In this document: piece by piece, positions 1 through 8,620 of the stretch
Position numbering within the stretch: the first letter of the stretch is position 1
How the letters are laid out: each line of letters starts with the position of its first letter
Source of the DNA: Paenibacillus albus
GTDB taxonomy: Bacteria > Bacillota > Bacilli > Paenibacillales > Paenibacillaceae
DNA length: 64,000 nucleotides
Assembly: GCF_003952225.1 (NCBI RefSeq)
Contig: NZ_CP034437.1
Location: 5,814,001 to 5,878,000 of the forward strand
Reading direction: 5' to 3'
The notes under the pieces: generated by a model
The model's database searches: none
What the model was told of the DNA's origin: nothing
The model's input: the letters and a program-made list of their open reading frames with translations, nothing else
Program-made: the position numbers and the translations under genes

Positions 1-146
1 AGAGCGGCCGCACGGCCATTGTCGGTCAGGATGACCTCGACGAAGAAGGCTATCTGGAATTCACGTTCAAGCTAACGGAGGAAGAAGCTACGGATCTTCG
101 CCAGTTTTTAGAATTAGTGGTTGGAACGGTGAATTTTACCGACTAA
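1..146 (+). CDS. C-terminal end of a small protein, possibly DUF3055 family (partial)
   Basis: An open frame runs in from the left edge and stops with TAA at 144-146, giving about 47 residues that begin SGRTAIVGQDDL and end VGTVNFTD. The segment is acidic with a helix-like EEEATDLRQFL stretch. The SGRTA pattern followed by a helical tail recalls small Bacillales DUF3055 proteins. That is recall of the family pattern, not a search. The start lies outside the window. The next gene begins 50 bases downstream on the same strand. Confidence 0.5.
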   Translation, partial: SGRTAIVGQDDLDEEGYLEFTFKLTEEEATDLRQFLELVVGTVNFTD

Positions 147-196
147 TCCCGGGTACACTGTGACGGTAAACCAATAGCCGCCATCAGGAGGTACCC

Positions 197-457
197 ATGT
201 ATAAAGATAATCGCCCGCCCTATGCTGACTTAAAAACGGTCGAATCGCAGCGCAATGATCTTGCCGCCGAAGAGTTTCCCGATGGCCCATACGGCTCTAA
301 CCGGATCCTCGCGGAGTCGCTTAGCACGAACAGGCCTTGGCGGATCGAACAGCGCTCGCCGAATCGGTTCGATTATGAGAATCATGAGCTGCATGCAGGT
401 ATAGATCGTGATTATCCCGGTGATGATACATACCCGGATGCAATGGATGAACCGTGA
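197..457 (+). CDS. small hypothetical hydrophilic protein
   Basis: The predicted protein has 86 residues and begins at an ATG preceded by AGGAGG (187-192) at good spacing, so the start is well supported. It is rich in Asp, Glu, Pro, Tyr and Asn, with no membrane segment, signal peptide or cysteine, and looks like a soluble or partly disordered cytosolic protein. A short EFPDGPYGS segment sits near residues 26-34. I do not recognise a characterised family. It ends just before a strong bidirectional terminator, so it closes a plus-strand transcript that probably includes the partial gene upstream. Confidence 0.7.
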   Translation: MYKDNRPPYADLKTVESQRNDLAAEEFPDGPYGSNRILAESLSTNRPWRIEQRSPNRFDYENHELHAGIDRDYPGDDTYPDAMDEP

Positions 458-477
458 CATAGACGTTTAAGCGTGTA

Positions 478-514
478 AAAAAAACCGTTTGGCAAAGGCC
501 AAACGGTTTTTCTA
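478..514. terminator. bidirectional intrinsic terminator
   Basis: A perfect 13-bp stem (481-493 pairing with 498-510) with a 4-base loop is flanked by an A-run on the left and a T-run on the right. It can end the plus-strand transcript of the small gene at 197 and the minus-strand glycosidase transcript ending at 515. Confidence 0.9.
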
Positions 515-1909
515 TTACCATTTCAACTGCTGACCGAACAAAAGCGCATTGCTGAGTGATCGTCCAGGTGCGGTGACGGTCTTGCCTTGGAACCACAGCC
601 CTGAGGAAGCGCCTCCGTCGAGATTCATCGCTTGCTGTGCACCGAGCTTCACCATCACTTGCGCCAACTGCTTCATCGTTGCCCCTGGCACCGTGGCAAG
701 CAGGATGGAGCCGTCCTTCATAATTGCAATGCCGCTGCGAGCGCCGCCGCCTGTCAGGATTTTCGGATCTTGGAATCCTTCGGCCGCCGGATTAACCGTT
801 ACAGCGCCATTCGTCACAAGCCGCGGACCTGCGCCGACAGCCGTATGAACGCCCGACCAATCAAGCGGCTTCCCCTGCATGTTGGTTAAGCTGACCGTAT
901 AATCAACCTGTGCGCCGACCTCGAACCGATCCGCCTGTCCCTTTTCCCTGCCTTGGAATACGAGCACATACCCGTCAGATGGAATCGAAGCATCGACTCC
1001 ATGATGAATTGCGGCTACTTTGCGGTTCCGAACAACGACCGCCGCGTCAGCTGCGAAGCCAAGTGTCTTGCCCCGTTTCGGCGTGAAAAGAATTGCAGAA
1101 GCGCTGCCCGTCGGCTTCCGGTTCATGAAGTAAACGTACCACGAGCCGGTGCCGCCTTGTTTGCGGCTAACGGTGCCGCGCACATTGATGCGCAGCGAAT
1201 CCATGACGGCGCTGCCATCCCAGCGGAAGCCGATCGTCGTGCCGCGGTTGCCGATATGTTCCGCTAATCCGCTGCTGATGATATTGCCGTAAGGGTCGGG
1301 AATGTCTGTATAGGCATCAAAAAATGTGCCGTTGATCGCGATTTCTGCCTTGTAGCTTGCTGCGATTTGCGCAAGCGGCTGCGTCGTGCCGACTCGTCTG
1401 TTCGCGATGCCCGCGGCAACCGGCATTCCTTTTGGAATGAGGACGGTGTTCACTGTAAACGTTGAGCTGGCGGTACGCACTTTGCGTACTTCTAGCTTCG
1501 GCTTGAAAGCGAGCTGCGCAGGTGCTGCCTTGGTCACTGTTACAGGGAGCTTCAACGTAGTCGTAATGCCGTCGTCCATCGTCGCAGCTCTGATTGTCAG
1601 CGTCGTTGTACCCGGAGATACCGGCGACAGAACGCCCGCGCTGTTCACCGATACGACGGCTGGATTGCCTATTGCGTAATCCAAAGCTGCTGGCTTTGAT
1701 AGTTGCAGCTTTAGGCCGACCGGCACCTGTTTACCAAGCGGCAGCGTGATCGATGCAGTTGGGTAGCTGATTAGTTTCGGTGCAGCTGGCTTCAATTGTG
1801 CTTGTGCGGCAGGTGCCGGCTGCGCCGCGAATACGGCGTCCGCTCCTGCAATTATCGTCGTGAGCGCCATGCCTACTGCAATAGCGCGTAGTGCTGTTTT
1901 CTTCATCAT
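515..1909 (-). CDS. secreted phosphodiester glycosidase family protein (NAGPA domain) with Ig-like domain
   Basis: The 464-residue protein begins with a classical signal peptide (basic MMKKTA, hydrophobic core, AFAAQP cleavage region near residue 30), so it is exported. Residues of about 45-125 resemble a bacterial Ig-like (BIG2) fold with the usual SPVSPGTTTLTIRA ending. The C-terminal 280 residues carry NAGPA/DUF2233 landmarks: NGTFFDAY in the middle and MNLDGGASSGLWF near the end, which hold catalytic acidic and glycine-rich loops in this family. Members cleave phosphodiester-linked sugars or act on exopolysaccharide, and the exact substrate cannot be read here. It is transcribed alone toward the terminator at 478-514. 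Confidence 0.85.
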   Translation of the reverse strand: MMKKTALRAIAVGMALTTIIAGADAVFAAQPAPAAQAQLKPAAPKLISYPTASITLPLGKQVPVGLKLQLSKPAALDYAIGNPAVVSVNSAGVLSPVSPGTTTLTIRAATMDDGITTTLKLPVTVTKAAPAQLAFKPKLEVRKVRTASSTFTVNTVLIPKGMPVAAGIANRRVGTTQPLAQIAASYKAEIAINGTFFDAYTDIPDPYGNIISSGLAEHIGNRGTTIGFRWDGSAVMDSLRINVRGTVSRKQGGTGSWYVYFMNRKPTGSASAILFTPKRGKTLGFAADAAVVVRNRKVAAIHHGVDASIPSDGYVLVFQGREKGQADRFEVGAQVDYTVSLTNMQGKPLDWSGVHTAVGAGPRLVTNGAVTVNPAAEGFQDPKILTGGGARSGIAIMKDGSILLATVPGATMKQLAQVMVKLGAQQAMNLDGGASSGLWFQGKTVTAPGRSLSNALLFGQQLKW

Positions 1910-2000
1910 GACAGGCTGTGATTCTCCTCTGGCTGTATAATTTTGGGTGCTTTTATTATTTTCTTCGGCCGCCTAGGCGATGAAATGAAGCACTGGATGC

Positions 2001-2028
2001 AAAAAAGAGACCGGAATGCTCCAGTCTC
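2001..2028 (-). terminator. probable minus-strand terminator hairpin
   Basis: A 9-bp stem with one mismatch (2007-2015 with 2020-2028) is followed, reading the minus strand, by six T residues (A-run 2001-2006). It lies about 280 bases beyond the GH38 stop codon and is the first clear stop signal for that transcript. It also separates it from the divergent-side promoter region of the glycosidase at 1909. Confidence 0.6.
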
Positions 2029-2085
2029 TCGCATGATTATGATTCATCGCGGGCGCTGCAGCCCGTGGAGGTGTGTGCAAACTCG

Positions 2086-2270
2086 CTAACGAATCCTATT
2101 GACGTTATTCCGCGATTTCGGCGATACTCTGTGAGCTAACGAACCCCTGTAACGCTATTTCACCATTCTTGACCGATTATCCGCCAAAATCTCCCCAATA
2201 ACGCTTCTGAGATTCATTAGAATTTGTAAAAGACGATTTTAGCTCAAATAAGCGCTTTACGATTCGTTAG
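2086..2270. repeat. four-copy intergenic repeat in inverted arrangement
   Basis: The gene-free stretch 1910-2306 contains four copies of a degenerate 25-base motif starting CTAACGAATC or close to it and ending near CGTTATT/CGCTTATT. Two copies are forward (starting 2086 and 2136) and two are reverse (ending 2220 and 2270). Spacing is exactly 50 bases within each pair, so the array is a large imperfect palindrome. No reading frame is visible. It resembles dispersed intergenic repeats, and its function is unknown. Confidence 0.65.
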
Positions 2271-2306
2271 TGGTCCGGCGAGGCCGAGGGGGAGCGGCGA
2301 TGTCAA

Positions 2307-4793
2307 CTACTCCTCCATCAGAACCGTCTCAGACATTGAGCAATCCCTTACGGAGACGCGGAACGTCTTCACCTCGAACGGCGCGAGCGCGACATGGCTT
2401 GAAATGCCGAACATCGGAATCTCAACAGTCGTCTCCCGAGCGCTGCCAGTCGGCTCAAACAGCCGCAGCACATAGTCGTCGCCACGCTCCATCTGCTTGA
2501 AAGCCCCAAGCTGAACGACCTCATCTTTCAATAGGACAAGCGGTTCAACCGTCTCTCCGCGACCCGATGGGAAGAACGACAGCGAGTATGGCACTTCATT
2601 ATGTACCGCCGCTTCGCGGTCCACCGCATTTAGCCGCTCGTCTGCCGCACCGGCATTCAGCCAATACGTGAACTCCCGCTCACCTTGATCGATTCTCGGC
2701 GAGAAGCGGTCCTGCACGATAAGCGGGCGCTCCATGATCGGATGCGCCGTGTAGCTCGGACTGCGCAAAAGCGTCGGCCGGATCGCACCATTTTTAAAGT
2801 CTGAGCCGTAAGTGCCGTTATTGATCAGTGTCAGCGCAACGCCAGCCGACTCTGAGCAAGCGGCTGTCCATTTCTGCGCGACGGCCTCTTGACCGGTCGC
2901 ATCCAGCTGCTGCACACCATACATCGTTTGCCCGATATACGAAGCGTTGCCGTCGCCGAGAGCAGTCGGAATGGACAGCTTCAGCAGCTTATTCTTCTCA
3001 TTCCAGAAGACGCGAACATGCACTTCAAGCTCGGTGCCCTTCTTCGGCAGCTTATAGGTAAGCACAAGCTTCGAGTCGTTATACGCGAGCATCGCTTCAA
3101 CTACTGTACGAACCGCGCCGTCCTCGATGACACGGACCGAAGGCAGCAGCTCATGGCGCAAACCGGAGAAGTCGGAGCCTGCGCCGCGATCCATCAGCTG
3201 GAACGAGCCAATATCTGGTTCGAACCGGTTCGTATCCATCCGCCATGGATCTTCATTATCCGCGACAACGATCGGCAGGAACGCCCGCTCCTGCACATAG
3301 GAGACGCCATCAACCGTGTAGGCGTCAAGCAGCCCGGTATTCGCGTTGATGACCGCAGTCATGCGACCGTTCGAGAAGCGGATGAGTCCGCCTTCTACGG
3401 TAACCTGTGGCTGCGGCTTCGCTGGCAGCATTTCAATGCGGCAGTCGAACCGGTTCATCGAAGAAGGTGCAAGCTCGGCCTCGAAGACGACGCGTTTGCG
3501 CCAGTCCAAGTTAATATTGCTATGCTCTTTCTCCGGCTGCGAGTCGATCCGTTTGCCATCCTGATACACGACCGGCATGGAGAACTCATCCTTCCAGTTC
3601 TGGTCAGCTAACATAAATTCGCAGGCAAACACTCCACGCACCGGATAGGGATGCGGATTGTAGATCAGAATCGGATACTCGCCATCCTCCGCTTTGCGCT
3701 GCCCAGAGGCAAGTGCGAAGAAAGCGCGCGCCTTCAGTCTGGATACGATTTCAAGGCCGTGTCCTAGCAAGCGCAGCGATGCATCCTCTGCCGGCTGAAC
3801 CGACGAGCCCGGCAAAATATCATGAAATTGTGCGGTCATCAAATCTTCCGTTGCCTGCCGCAGTTCTTCGCGAGGGTAAACGAGCTTGCCTGCAATAGCG
3901 GCTGCCGAGAGCATTTTCTCCGTTAAATACAGTTCGTTCTCTAGCAAGCGGTGCTTCTGCTTAAGTCGGATCATTGACGTGTAGCAGCCGACGAAGCGCG
4001 GATTCAAGTCCCCTTCATGCGCAGGCAGCTCACCATTCTCAGCCAGATCGGCAAAATACTGCTCCGGCGTTGAGTGAACAAGCTCTACTTCCGATTCTCC
4101 ACTCTCCATCATCGCGCCGATTTCATCCAAATCCACGCGTGATGGGCCGCCGCCATGATTGCCCACTCCCCATAGCATTAAACCGAGCGATTTGCCCTCA
4201 CGCTGCACAAGCTCAAGCCGCTGTTCAATCGCGCCGCGCGCCTGCCCCATGAGCGTGTTGTACTGATAGGTCTGATGAGCCATCACCTCAGAGCCGTCAA
4301 AGCCAATCCAGCGGAATTCGCGATCGGGTCCTACCGTATGATCATCCGGGCGCATGAACAGATAGGAGTCGAAACCAGCTTGGGTCATCAGCTGCACCAG
4401 GCCACGGGAATGCCCGAAGGAATCGAAGTTGATTGCCGTTGTAGGCCGTGCGCCGAACTTCTCAGCGAAATACGCCCGTCCATGCAGCATTTGCCGCACG
4501 ATCGATTCACCTGAGGGCATATTGCAATCCGGCTGCAAATACCATCCGCCCATGATATGCCATTTGCCTAGCCGCACCAGCTCCTGAATTTCCGTGAACA
4601 GCTCCGGCTCGTATTCCTCAATCCATTTGTACAGAATGACCTCATTATGATTGAAAATATACCCGTCGTACTCCCTGCAAAATTCAGCCGCAGCTCTGAA
4701 CGTCGACACTGCTGCCGCAGCTCCTTCCTCCCATTCCCACTGCCATACTGGATCCAAATGCGCATTGCTTAATAAGTGAAGCTTCGCCGCCAT
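2307..4793 (-). CDS. glycoside hydrolase family 38 alpha-mannosidase-like protein
   Basis: The 828-residue protein starts at an ATG 8 bases after AGGAGG. Its N-terminus has the GH38 signature HLDPVW, with H12 and D14 as zinc ligands. INFDSFGHS around residues 121-129 supplies the nucleophile-position Asp124 and a further zinc-type His. A middle helical region and C-terminal beta-sandwich domains fit family architecture. There is no signal peptide, so it should act on imported mannosyl or related glycosides in the cytoplasm. It is the last gene of the rbsD-lacI-beta-helix-GH38 block, but a terminator at 4901-4950 and a separate leader suggest it can be transcribed on its own. Exact linkage specificity is not visible. 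Confidence 0.9.
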   Translation of the reverse strand: MAAKLHLLSNAHLDPVWQWEWEEGAAAAVSTFRAAAEFCREYDGYIFNHNEVILYKWIEEYEPELFTEIQELVRLGKWHIMGGWYLQPDCNMPSGESIVRQMLHGRAYFAEKFGARPTTAINFDSFGHSRGLVQLMTQAGFDSYLFMRPDDHTVGPDREFRWIGFDGSEVMAHQTYQYNTLMGQARGAIEQRLELVQREGKSLGLMLWGVGNHGGGPSRVDLDEIGAMMESGESEVELVHSTPEQYFADLAENGELPAHEGDLNPRFVGCYTSMIRLKQKHRLLENELYLTEKMLSAAAIAGKLVYPREELRQATEDLMTAQFHDILPGSSVQPAEDASLRLLGHGLEIVSRLKARAFFALASGQRKAEDGEYPILIYNPHPYPVRGVFACEFMLADQNWKDEFSMPVVYQDGKRIDSQPEKEHSNINLDWRKRVVFEAELAPSSMNRFDCRIEMLPAKPQPQVTVEGGLIRFSNGRMTAVINANTGLLDAYTVDGVSYVQERAFLPIVVADNEDPWRMDTNRFEPDIGSFQLMDRGAGSDFSGLRHELLPSVRVIEDGAVRTVVEAMLAYNDSKLVLTYKLPKKGTELEVHVRVFWNEKNKLLKLSIPTALGDGNASYIGQTMYGVQQLDATGQEAVAQKWTAACSESAGVALTLINNGTYGSDFKNGAIRPTLLRSPSYTAHPIMERPLIVQDRFSPRIDQGEREFTYWLNAGAADERLNAVDREAAVHNEVPYSLSFFPSGRGETVEPLVLLKDEVVQLGAFKQMERGDDYVLRLFEPTGSARETTVEIPMFGISSHVALAPFEVKTFRVSVRDCSMSETVLMEE

Positions 4794-4829
4794 CTGTTCA
4801 TCCTCCTGGAATTATTTTCGCCTGAAGAT

Positions 4830-4848
4830 AATGTTCGTTAATAACATT
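4830..4848. promoter_or_regulatory. possible operator palindrome upstream of the GH38 gene
   Basis: AATGTT and AACATT face each other across 7 bases, 37 bases upstream of the GH38 start. The surrounding 4820-4870 is AT-rich and holds a TTGATA-like -35 element on the minus strand (4858-4863). This could be the promoter/operator of the mannosidase gene, but the -10 element is unclear. Confidence 0.3.
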
Positions 4849-4900
4849 TATTGTTCCTATCAAACATACAATACCTCACATTTCATGCGCTGTCGATAGA

Positions 4901-4950
4901 AAAGAAAGAAGGCAATTCTACCGCTCATTGAGCCAAGTAGATTCGCCTTC
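4901..4950 (-). terminator. intrinsic terminator after the beta-helix gene
   Basis: On the minus strand a 14-bp stem (4937-4950 with 4908-4921, two central mismatches) is followed by a T-rich tract (complement of 4901-4907). It lies 11 bases beyond the stop of the beta-helix gene and separates it from the GH38 gene. Confidence 0.75.
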
Positions 4951-4960
4951 TCTCTCACTG

Positions 4961-6982
4961 CTATTCTTGTACAAAAGCAATCTCGTCGAACCATATCGTG
5001 AAGTCTCCGCCGATAGATGTGATCTGAAATTCCAATCGCTGGAGCTGGTTCAGATCAAGATTGCCTGTCATGCTGCGCACCCATCCGGACTCTTCGCCGG
5101 TTAGCGGGATGCATTGTTGCGACCATCCGCTGCGCGCTTCCGAAGCGATCTGCGTCCACTCGAAGAGCGGACATGCTGCTACCCACTGCACATACCGAGT
5201 GTCTGTTTGCTTCATGCGGACGGTAAGCGCAGATGGAGGGAAGCCTCCCCATGTCTCATGCGAGAATTTGATCCAGAAGCGAAGCTCGCAGCCGTAAGCA
5301 AAAGCCTCATCCACCACTGCACACGGCATATCTAGCTGCAGCTTCACCATTGATGATGCGGCTTGCAGCTTCAAAGACGGCCCGGCATCAACGGCCTCTT
5401 GCTCATTCAACTCAAGCTGTGCGCTTCGGCTCGGAATAGTTTCCTTCATGACTGCCGACGCCATATCGACACGGTGCTTTATTAGCTCTTCATCAGGCAG
5501 CACATAGAGATCAATCCAATCGAGATCAGCCGTGCCCGAGCAGCTAATGACCGTAAGTCCCACACGATAAAATCCTGCCTGAGCATAGATATGTCGGGCA
5601 GCTGCTGCCTTACTTCTTGTGCCATCTCCCAAGTCCCATAAGTAGGTCAGGCTGCTGCCGCCGTCAATATCCTGGCTGTATGTGGCATCGAATTCCACGG
5701 CCACTCCTGCTCGCGGACTTGCTGTCGCAAGTGTCGCCACGGCAACAGGTGACGGGCCAACCGCATCACAGACTTCTACTTGCGAGACGTTCACTTCGTG
5801 ATGGAAGTCTCCGCTGCCATTGCCACTCAAGCGGTTACCCGCAAAATACAACCCCTTCGCATGTTTGATATAAACACCGTACGTGCTATTTTCTGTAATC
5901 TCGTTCTGTTCAATAATCCAATGGCCCGCCTCATAACCTTCCTTATAGCCGATAGCAAGACCTACGCTTTTATTGTGATGAATCCGATTGTGGCGCATTG
6001 TGAAATGGCTGCTCGAGCCGTTCACGATCGCGATGCCTGCGTTGCCGAATTCTTCCGGTGCGTTTGCGATTCGGACACCGTTATAAGCTGCCTCGTTCTC
6101 AATCAGCACTGCATGGCACGAGCCGCCGAGCCAGAAGCCGTAGCTGGAATAGTTGCCCTTATTGCGCACAAACACGTTGCCCGGGTCCCATACCTCCCAA
6201 GCATTGTTGTTCGCATAGGAAGCATCGTTATTTTCAAAATAGTTGCCCGTACTTACATAGCCATTCAGCGAGCGGATAAACACGCCATCCCCGCCGTATG
6301 TGAAATCGTTATTCAGAATTCGGTTGTCATTCGATCCCGTCTCAATCAGCACAGAGGTTGAATCCCTAGCGTGGACCTCTCCTGGGGCGATTCGGATGCC
6401 ATAATTCATGATGTTGCCATCGATCTCGTTGCCCGATGCTCCCCATAACTTCAAGCATACATTCGTACAATGAGCGAACGTATTGCCGATTACTTTGTTG
6501 CGGTTTGCGTATCGTAGATAAAGTCCGTTCCAGACCCGATTGCCGATGTTGTGGGAGATGATGCTCTCCGAGACACGTTCCAATAACAGCGCGCCATTTG
6601 GTTCGCCGTCCCCCCAGCCATAATCAGGATCTGTATAGTTGTCGGAGAAGTCATTATGTGCGATGATCCAGCCGCTGCCGTTCGCAACCTTCATGCCAAT
6701 CTTGAAGCCATGTACGCTCAGGTTCTTAACCGTAACTCCGTTATATCCATTGCAAGAAACACCTGTACCGTTGAAAGTGTGGATGTTGCCAGGCTTCCCT
6801 CTGCCGCGAATAACTGCGCCGTTGCCATCAATCGTAATATGGTCGGCAGCGATAACGATGCCCTTGCTGCTCTTGAACACATACTCCCCTGGTTCAAAGA
6901 CAACATCCTCGGTAATAATCATACCCGCGTATGGCTTTACAGTTTGCAGCATGCTGATGCAGGACCCCCGATTCATTAGCAT
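4961..6982 (-). CDS. right-handed parallel beta-helix protein with PKD domain
   Basis: The 673-residue protein opens with a NosD/pectate-lyase-like beta-helix: repeated short strands with GNxI/NRF-type turns from about residue 25 to 400 (for example IDGNGAVIRG, SEN/ENND repeats). Residues of about 415-495 form a PKD domain (AVEFDATYSQD, YLWDLGDGT, YAQAGFYRVGLTV). The last 170 residues look like a jelly-roll carbohydrate-binding or family-specific domain. Such proteins bind or depolymerise polysaccharide, and no catalytic residues can be assigned. No signal peptide is obvious with the ATG at 6982. A second ATG at residue 11 is possible, and both have weak ribosome binding sites. It lies downstream of the LacI regulator and is probably controlled by it. 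Confidence 0.8.
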   Translation of the reverse strand: MLMNRGSCISMLQTVKPYAGMIITEDVVFEPGEYVFKSSKGIVIAADHITIDGNGAVIRGRGKPGNIHTFNGTGVSCNGYNGVTVKNLSVHGFKIGMKVANGSGWIIAHNDFSDNYTDPDYGWGDGEPNGALLLERVSESIISHNIGNRVWNGLYLRYANRNKVIGNTFAHCTNVCLKLWGASGNEIDGNIMNYGIRIAPGEVHARDSTSVLIETGSNDNRILNNDFTYGGDGVFIRSLNGYVSTGNYFENNDASYANNNAWEVWDPGNVFVRNKGNYSSYGFWLGGSCHAVLIENEAAYNGVRIANAPEEFGNAGIAIVNGSSSHFTMRHNRIHHNKSVGLAIGYKEGYEAGHWIIEQNEITENSTYGVYIKHAKGLYFAGNRLSGNGSGDFHHEVNVSQVEVCDAVGPSPVAVATLATASPRAGVAVEFDATYSQDIDGGSSLTYLWDLGDGTRSKAAAARHIYAQAGFYRVGLTVISCSGTADLDWIDLYVLPDEELIKHRVDMASAVMKETIPSRSAQLELNEQEAVDAGPSLKLQAASSMVKLQLDMPCAVVDEAFAYGCELRFWIKFSHETWGGFPPSALTVRMKQTDTRYVQWVAACPLFEWTQIASEARSGWSQQCIPLTGEESGWVRSMTGNLDLNQLQRLEFQITSIGGDFTIWFDEIAFVQE

Positions 6983-7036
6983 TCATTTTTCATTCCGACT
7001 GATCATGATGAGAGCGATGCTTGTGATACAGTTCTT

Positions 7037-8032
7037 TCATGTAGATGAAGTCGAACTGCGTTCAATTAGCTGCACGTCAAGCTCGTAGAAGCGATTCTCT
7101 CCGCCGTTTGATTCGATTTTGCCAATAAGAATTTCAGCGGCCATCCTGCCCATCTCTCCAATCGGCTGCGCGATCGTTGTCAGCTCCGGCTCGGTCATCC
7201 GGGTCATGCCAATGCCGTCGAAGCCACATAAGGCTATCTGCTCAGGCACTTGAATTCCTTGCCGGATCAGCCCCTTCAGCGCGCCAATCGCCATCATGTC
7301 GTTGCCTGCGAAGATTCCGTCGACATCGGGATGGCGTTCTAATAGCAGCTGGACCGCCTCAATTCCACTCTCCATGCGAAAATCCCCTGGAATGAGCAGT
7401 GACGGCGTATACCAGGCATACTGCTGCGCAATTTGCTCGTAGCCTTCAAGTCGTTCGCGCGCGGTGACGATGGATTGCGGACCGTAGATGTGCGCGATTT
7501 TGCGGCAGCCTTTGTCCAGCAGATGCTGAACCGCTAGCGCTGCGCCTTTACGGTTATCAGCACGAATGATGCTGCAGTCGTCCGCATTGCCGCTCCGATC
7601 GAGCATTACAATCGGCGTGCCGGATTGACGCAGCTCCTGCAGATCCTCCTGCAACAATGAATCCGATGCGCAAATAAACCCGGCAACGCTGTTGCGATGG
7701 AGCGACTTCATATAGGCGAGCTCTTTCTCCCTATCATTATCCGAGTTGCACAGAATGAGCGTGTAGCCTCGGCTGAGGCAAAGATCTTCTACCGCTCGTG
7801 CGAGCTCCGGGAAGAATGGATTCGAAATATCCGGAACGACGAGTGCGACAACGTCCATCCGTTTCCCTGCAAGCCCTCGGGCTATCGAGCTTGGGTGATA
7901 GTTCAGCTCCTCGATCGCCTGTTGGATTTTGCGCTCGGTCTCCTTGTTCACGTAACCGTTGCGGTTGATTAACCGGGATACCGTAGCGACGGAGACTCCG
8001 GCAAGCGCCGCTACTTCGCGAATCGTAGCCAT
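7037..8032 (-). CDS. LacI family transcriptional regulator (RbsR-like)
   Basis: The protein has 331 residues from the ATG at 8032. A TTG 18 bases upstream is also in frame but poorly placed. The N-terminus MATIREVAALAGVSVATVS is the LacI-family helix-turn-helix plus hinge region. The remainder is a periplasmic-binding-protein-like effector domain (VVPDISNPFFPELARAVE, GIFAGNDMMAIGAL, LTTIAQP) that should bind a sugar or sugar phosphate. Its ATG overlaps the rbsD stop by one base (TAATG), so the genes are translationally coupled. An autoregulatory operator candidate lies in the rbsD promoter at 8550-8565. The effector is not visible, and ribose is only suggested by rbsD. Confidence 0.92.
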   Translation of the reverse strand: MATIREVAALAGVSVATVSRLINRNGYVNKETERKIQQAIEELNYHPSSIARGLAGKRMDVVALVVPDISNPFFPELARAVEDLCLSRGYTLILCNSDNDREKELAYMKSLHRNSVAGFICASDSLLQEDLQELRQSGTPIVMLDRSGNADDCSIIRADNRKGAALAVQHLLDKGCRKIAHIYGPQSIVTARERLEGYEQIAQQYAWYTPSLLIPGDFRMESGIEAVQLLLERHPDVDGIFAGNDMMAIGALKGLIRQGIQVPEQIALCGFDGIGMTRMTEPELTTIAQPIGEMGRMAAEILIGKIESNGGENRFYELDVQLIERSSTSST

Positions 8033-8433
8033 TAGAAGACAACTCCGCAAACAAGGGATACATTCGCGTACGGCGTAAATTCGCCTGTTCGGATAACTGC
8101 TCTCGCACCTGCTTTCACATGCGCCTTGAAATCTTGATGAGGCATTTCGTGAATCGGCAATTCTGTGCCGGTTAGTGCTATCATTTGATTGTACAGCGCT
8201 GGGCTCTTCTCGATCATTTCTTCAGCGATGATGATCTCCTGGACGCACAGCTCGTTCAGAACGACTTGCAGCGTCTCGATAAAACCGGGTATACCTTGCG
8301 TCAGCGCGAGATCAATTCGTTTCATCTCCGCAGGGATCGGATACCCGCTATCACAAATAACAAGCTCATCCAGATGGCCGAGCTCAGCGATTAATTTGGA
8401 TAACTCCGGATGCAGGAGTGGTGACTTCTTCAT
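8032..8433 (-). CDS. rbsD: D-ribose pyranase
   Basis: RbsD converts beta-pyranose to beta-furanose forms of ribose (or related sugars) in the cytosol. The 133-residue length fits the family, and choosing the ATG at 8433 places the catalytic histidine of the LGH motif at residue 20, as in known RbsD proteins. This supports that start over the upstream in-frame codon. VICDSGYPIP and the C-terminal EFTPYANVSLVCGVVF match the family substrate site. It is the first gene of the block and is coupled to the LacI regulator. No ribokinase or ribose transporter is nearby, so the real sugar may be another aldose released by the glycoside hydrolases. Confidence 0.9.
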   Translation of the reverse strand: MKKSPLLHPELSKLIAELGHLDELVICDSGYPIPAEMKRIDLALTQGIPGFIETLQVVLNELCVQEIIIAEEMIEKSPALYNQMIALTGTELPIHEMPHQDFKAHVKAGARAVIRTGEFTPYANVSLVCGVVF

Positions 8434-8540
8434 AGTGACTCCTTTCAGCATTCCAATGGAATGTCAGCGAGTTGGATTGTGGTAGCGGTTACATATACGT
8501 TCAAAAAAATGGTTCATACTGGAACCTCATTCTCAGCGAT

Positions 8541-8569
8541 AGACTAGCATGGAAGCGTTTTCCTGTCAA
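8541..8569 (-). promoter_or_regulatory. rbsD promoter with LacI/CcpA-type operator in its spacer
   Basis: Reading the minus strand, TTGACA (8569-8564) is followed by a 17-base spacer and TAGTCT (8546-8541). The spacer contains TGGAAGCGTTTTCC (8550-8563), a near-palindromic cre/LacI-type site with central GCGT. A repressor bound there would cover the promoter core, so repression by the adjacent LacI protein or by CcpA is the likely mode. Confidence 0.7.
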
Positions 8570-8572
8570 CAC

Positions 8573-8607
8573 AAAAAGCCGAGCACGGATGTAATCCGGC
8601 TCGGCTC
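8573..8607 (-). terminator. intrinsic terminator of the exonuclease gene
   Basis: On the minus strand a 12-bp GC-rich stem with one bulge and a 3-base loop (GCCGAGC arms) is followed by five T residues. It lies immediately after the exonuclease stop and only a few bases before the rbsD -35 element. Confidence 0.85.
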
Positions 8608-8620
8608 ATTGCTATTGTTT

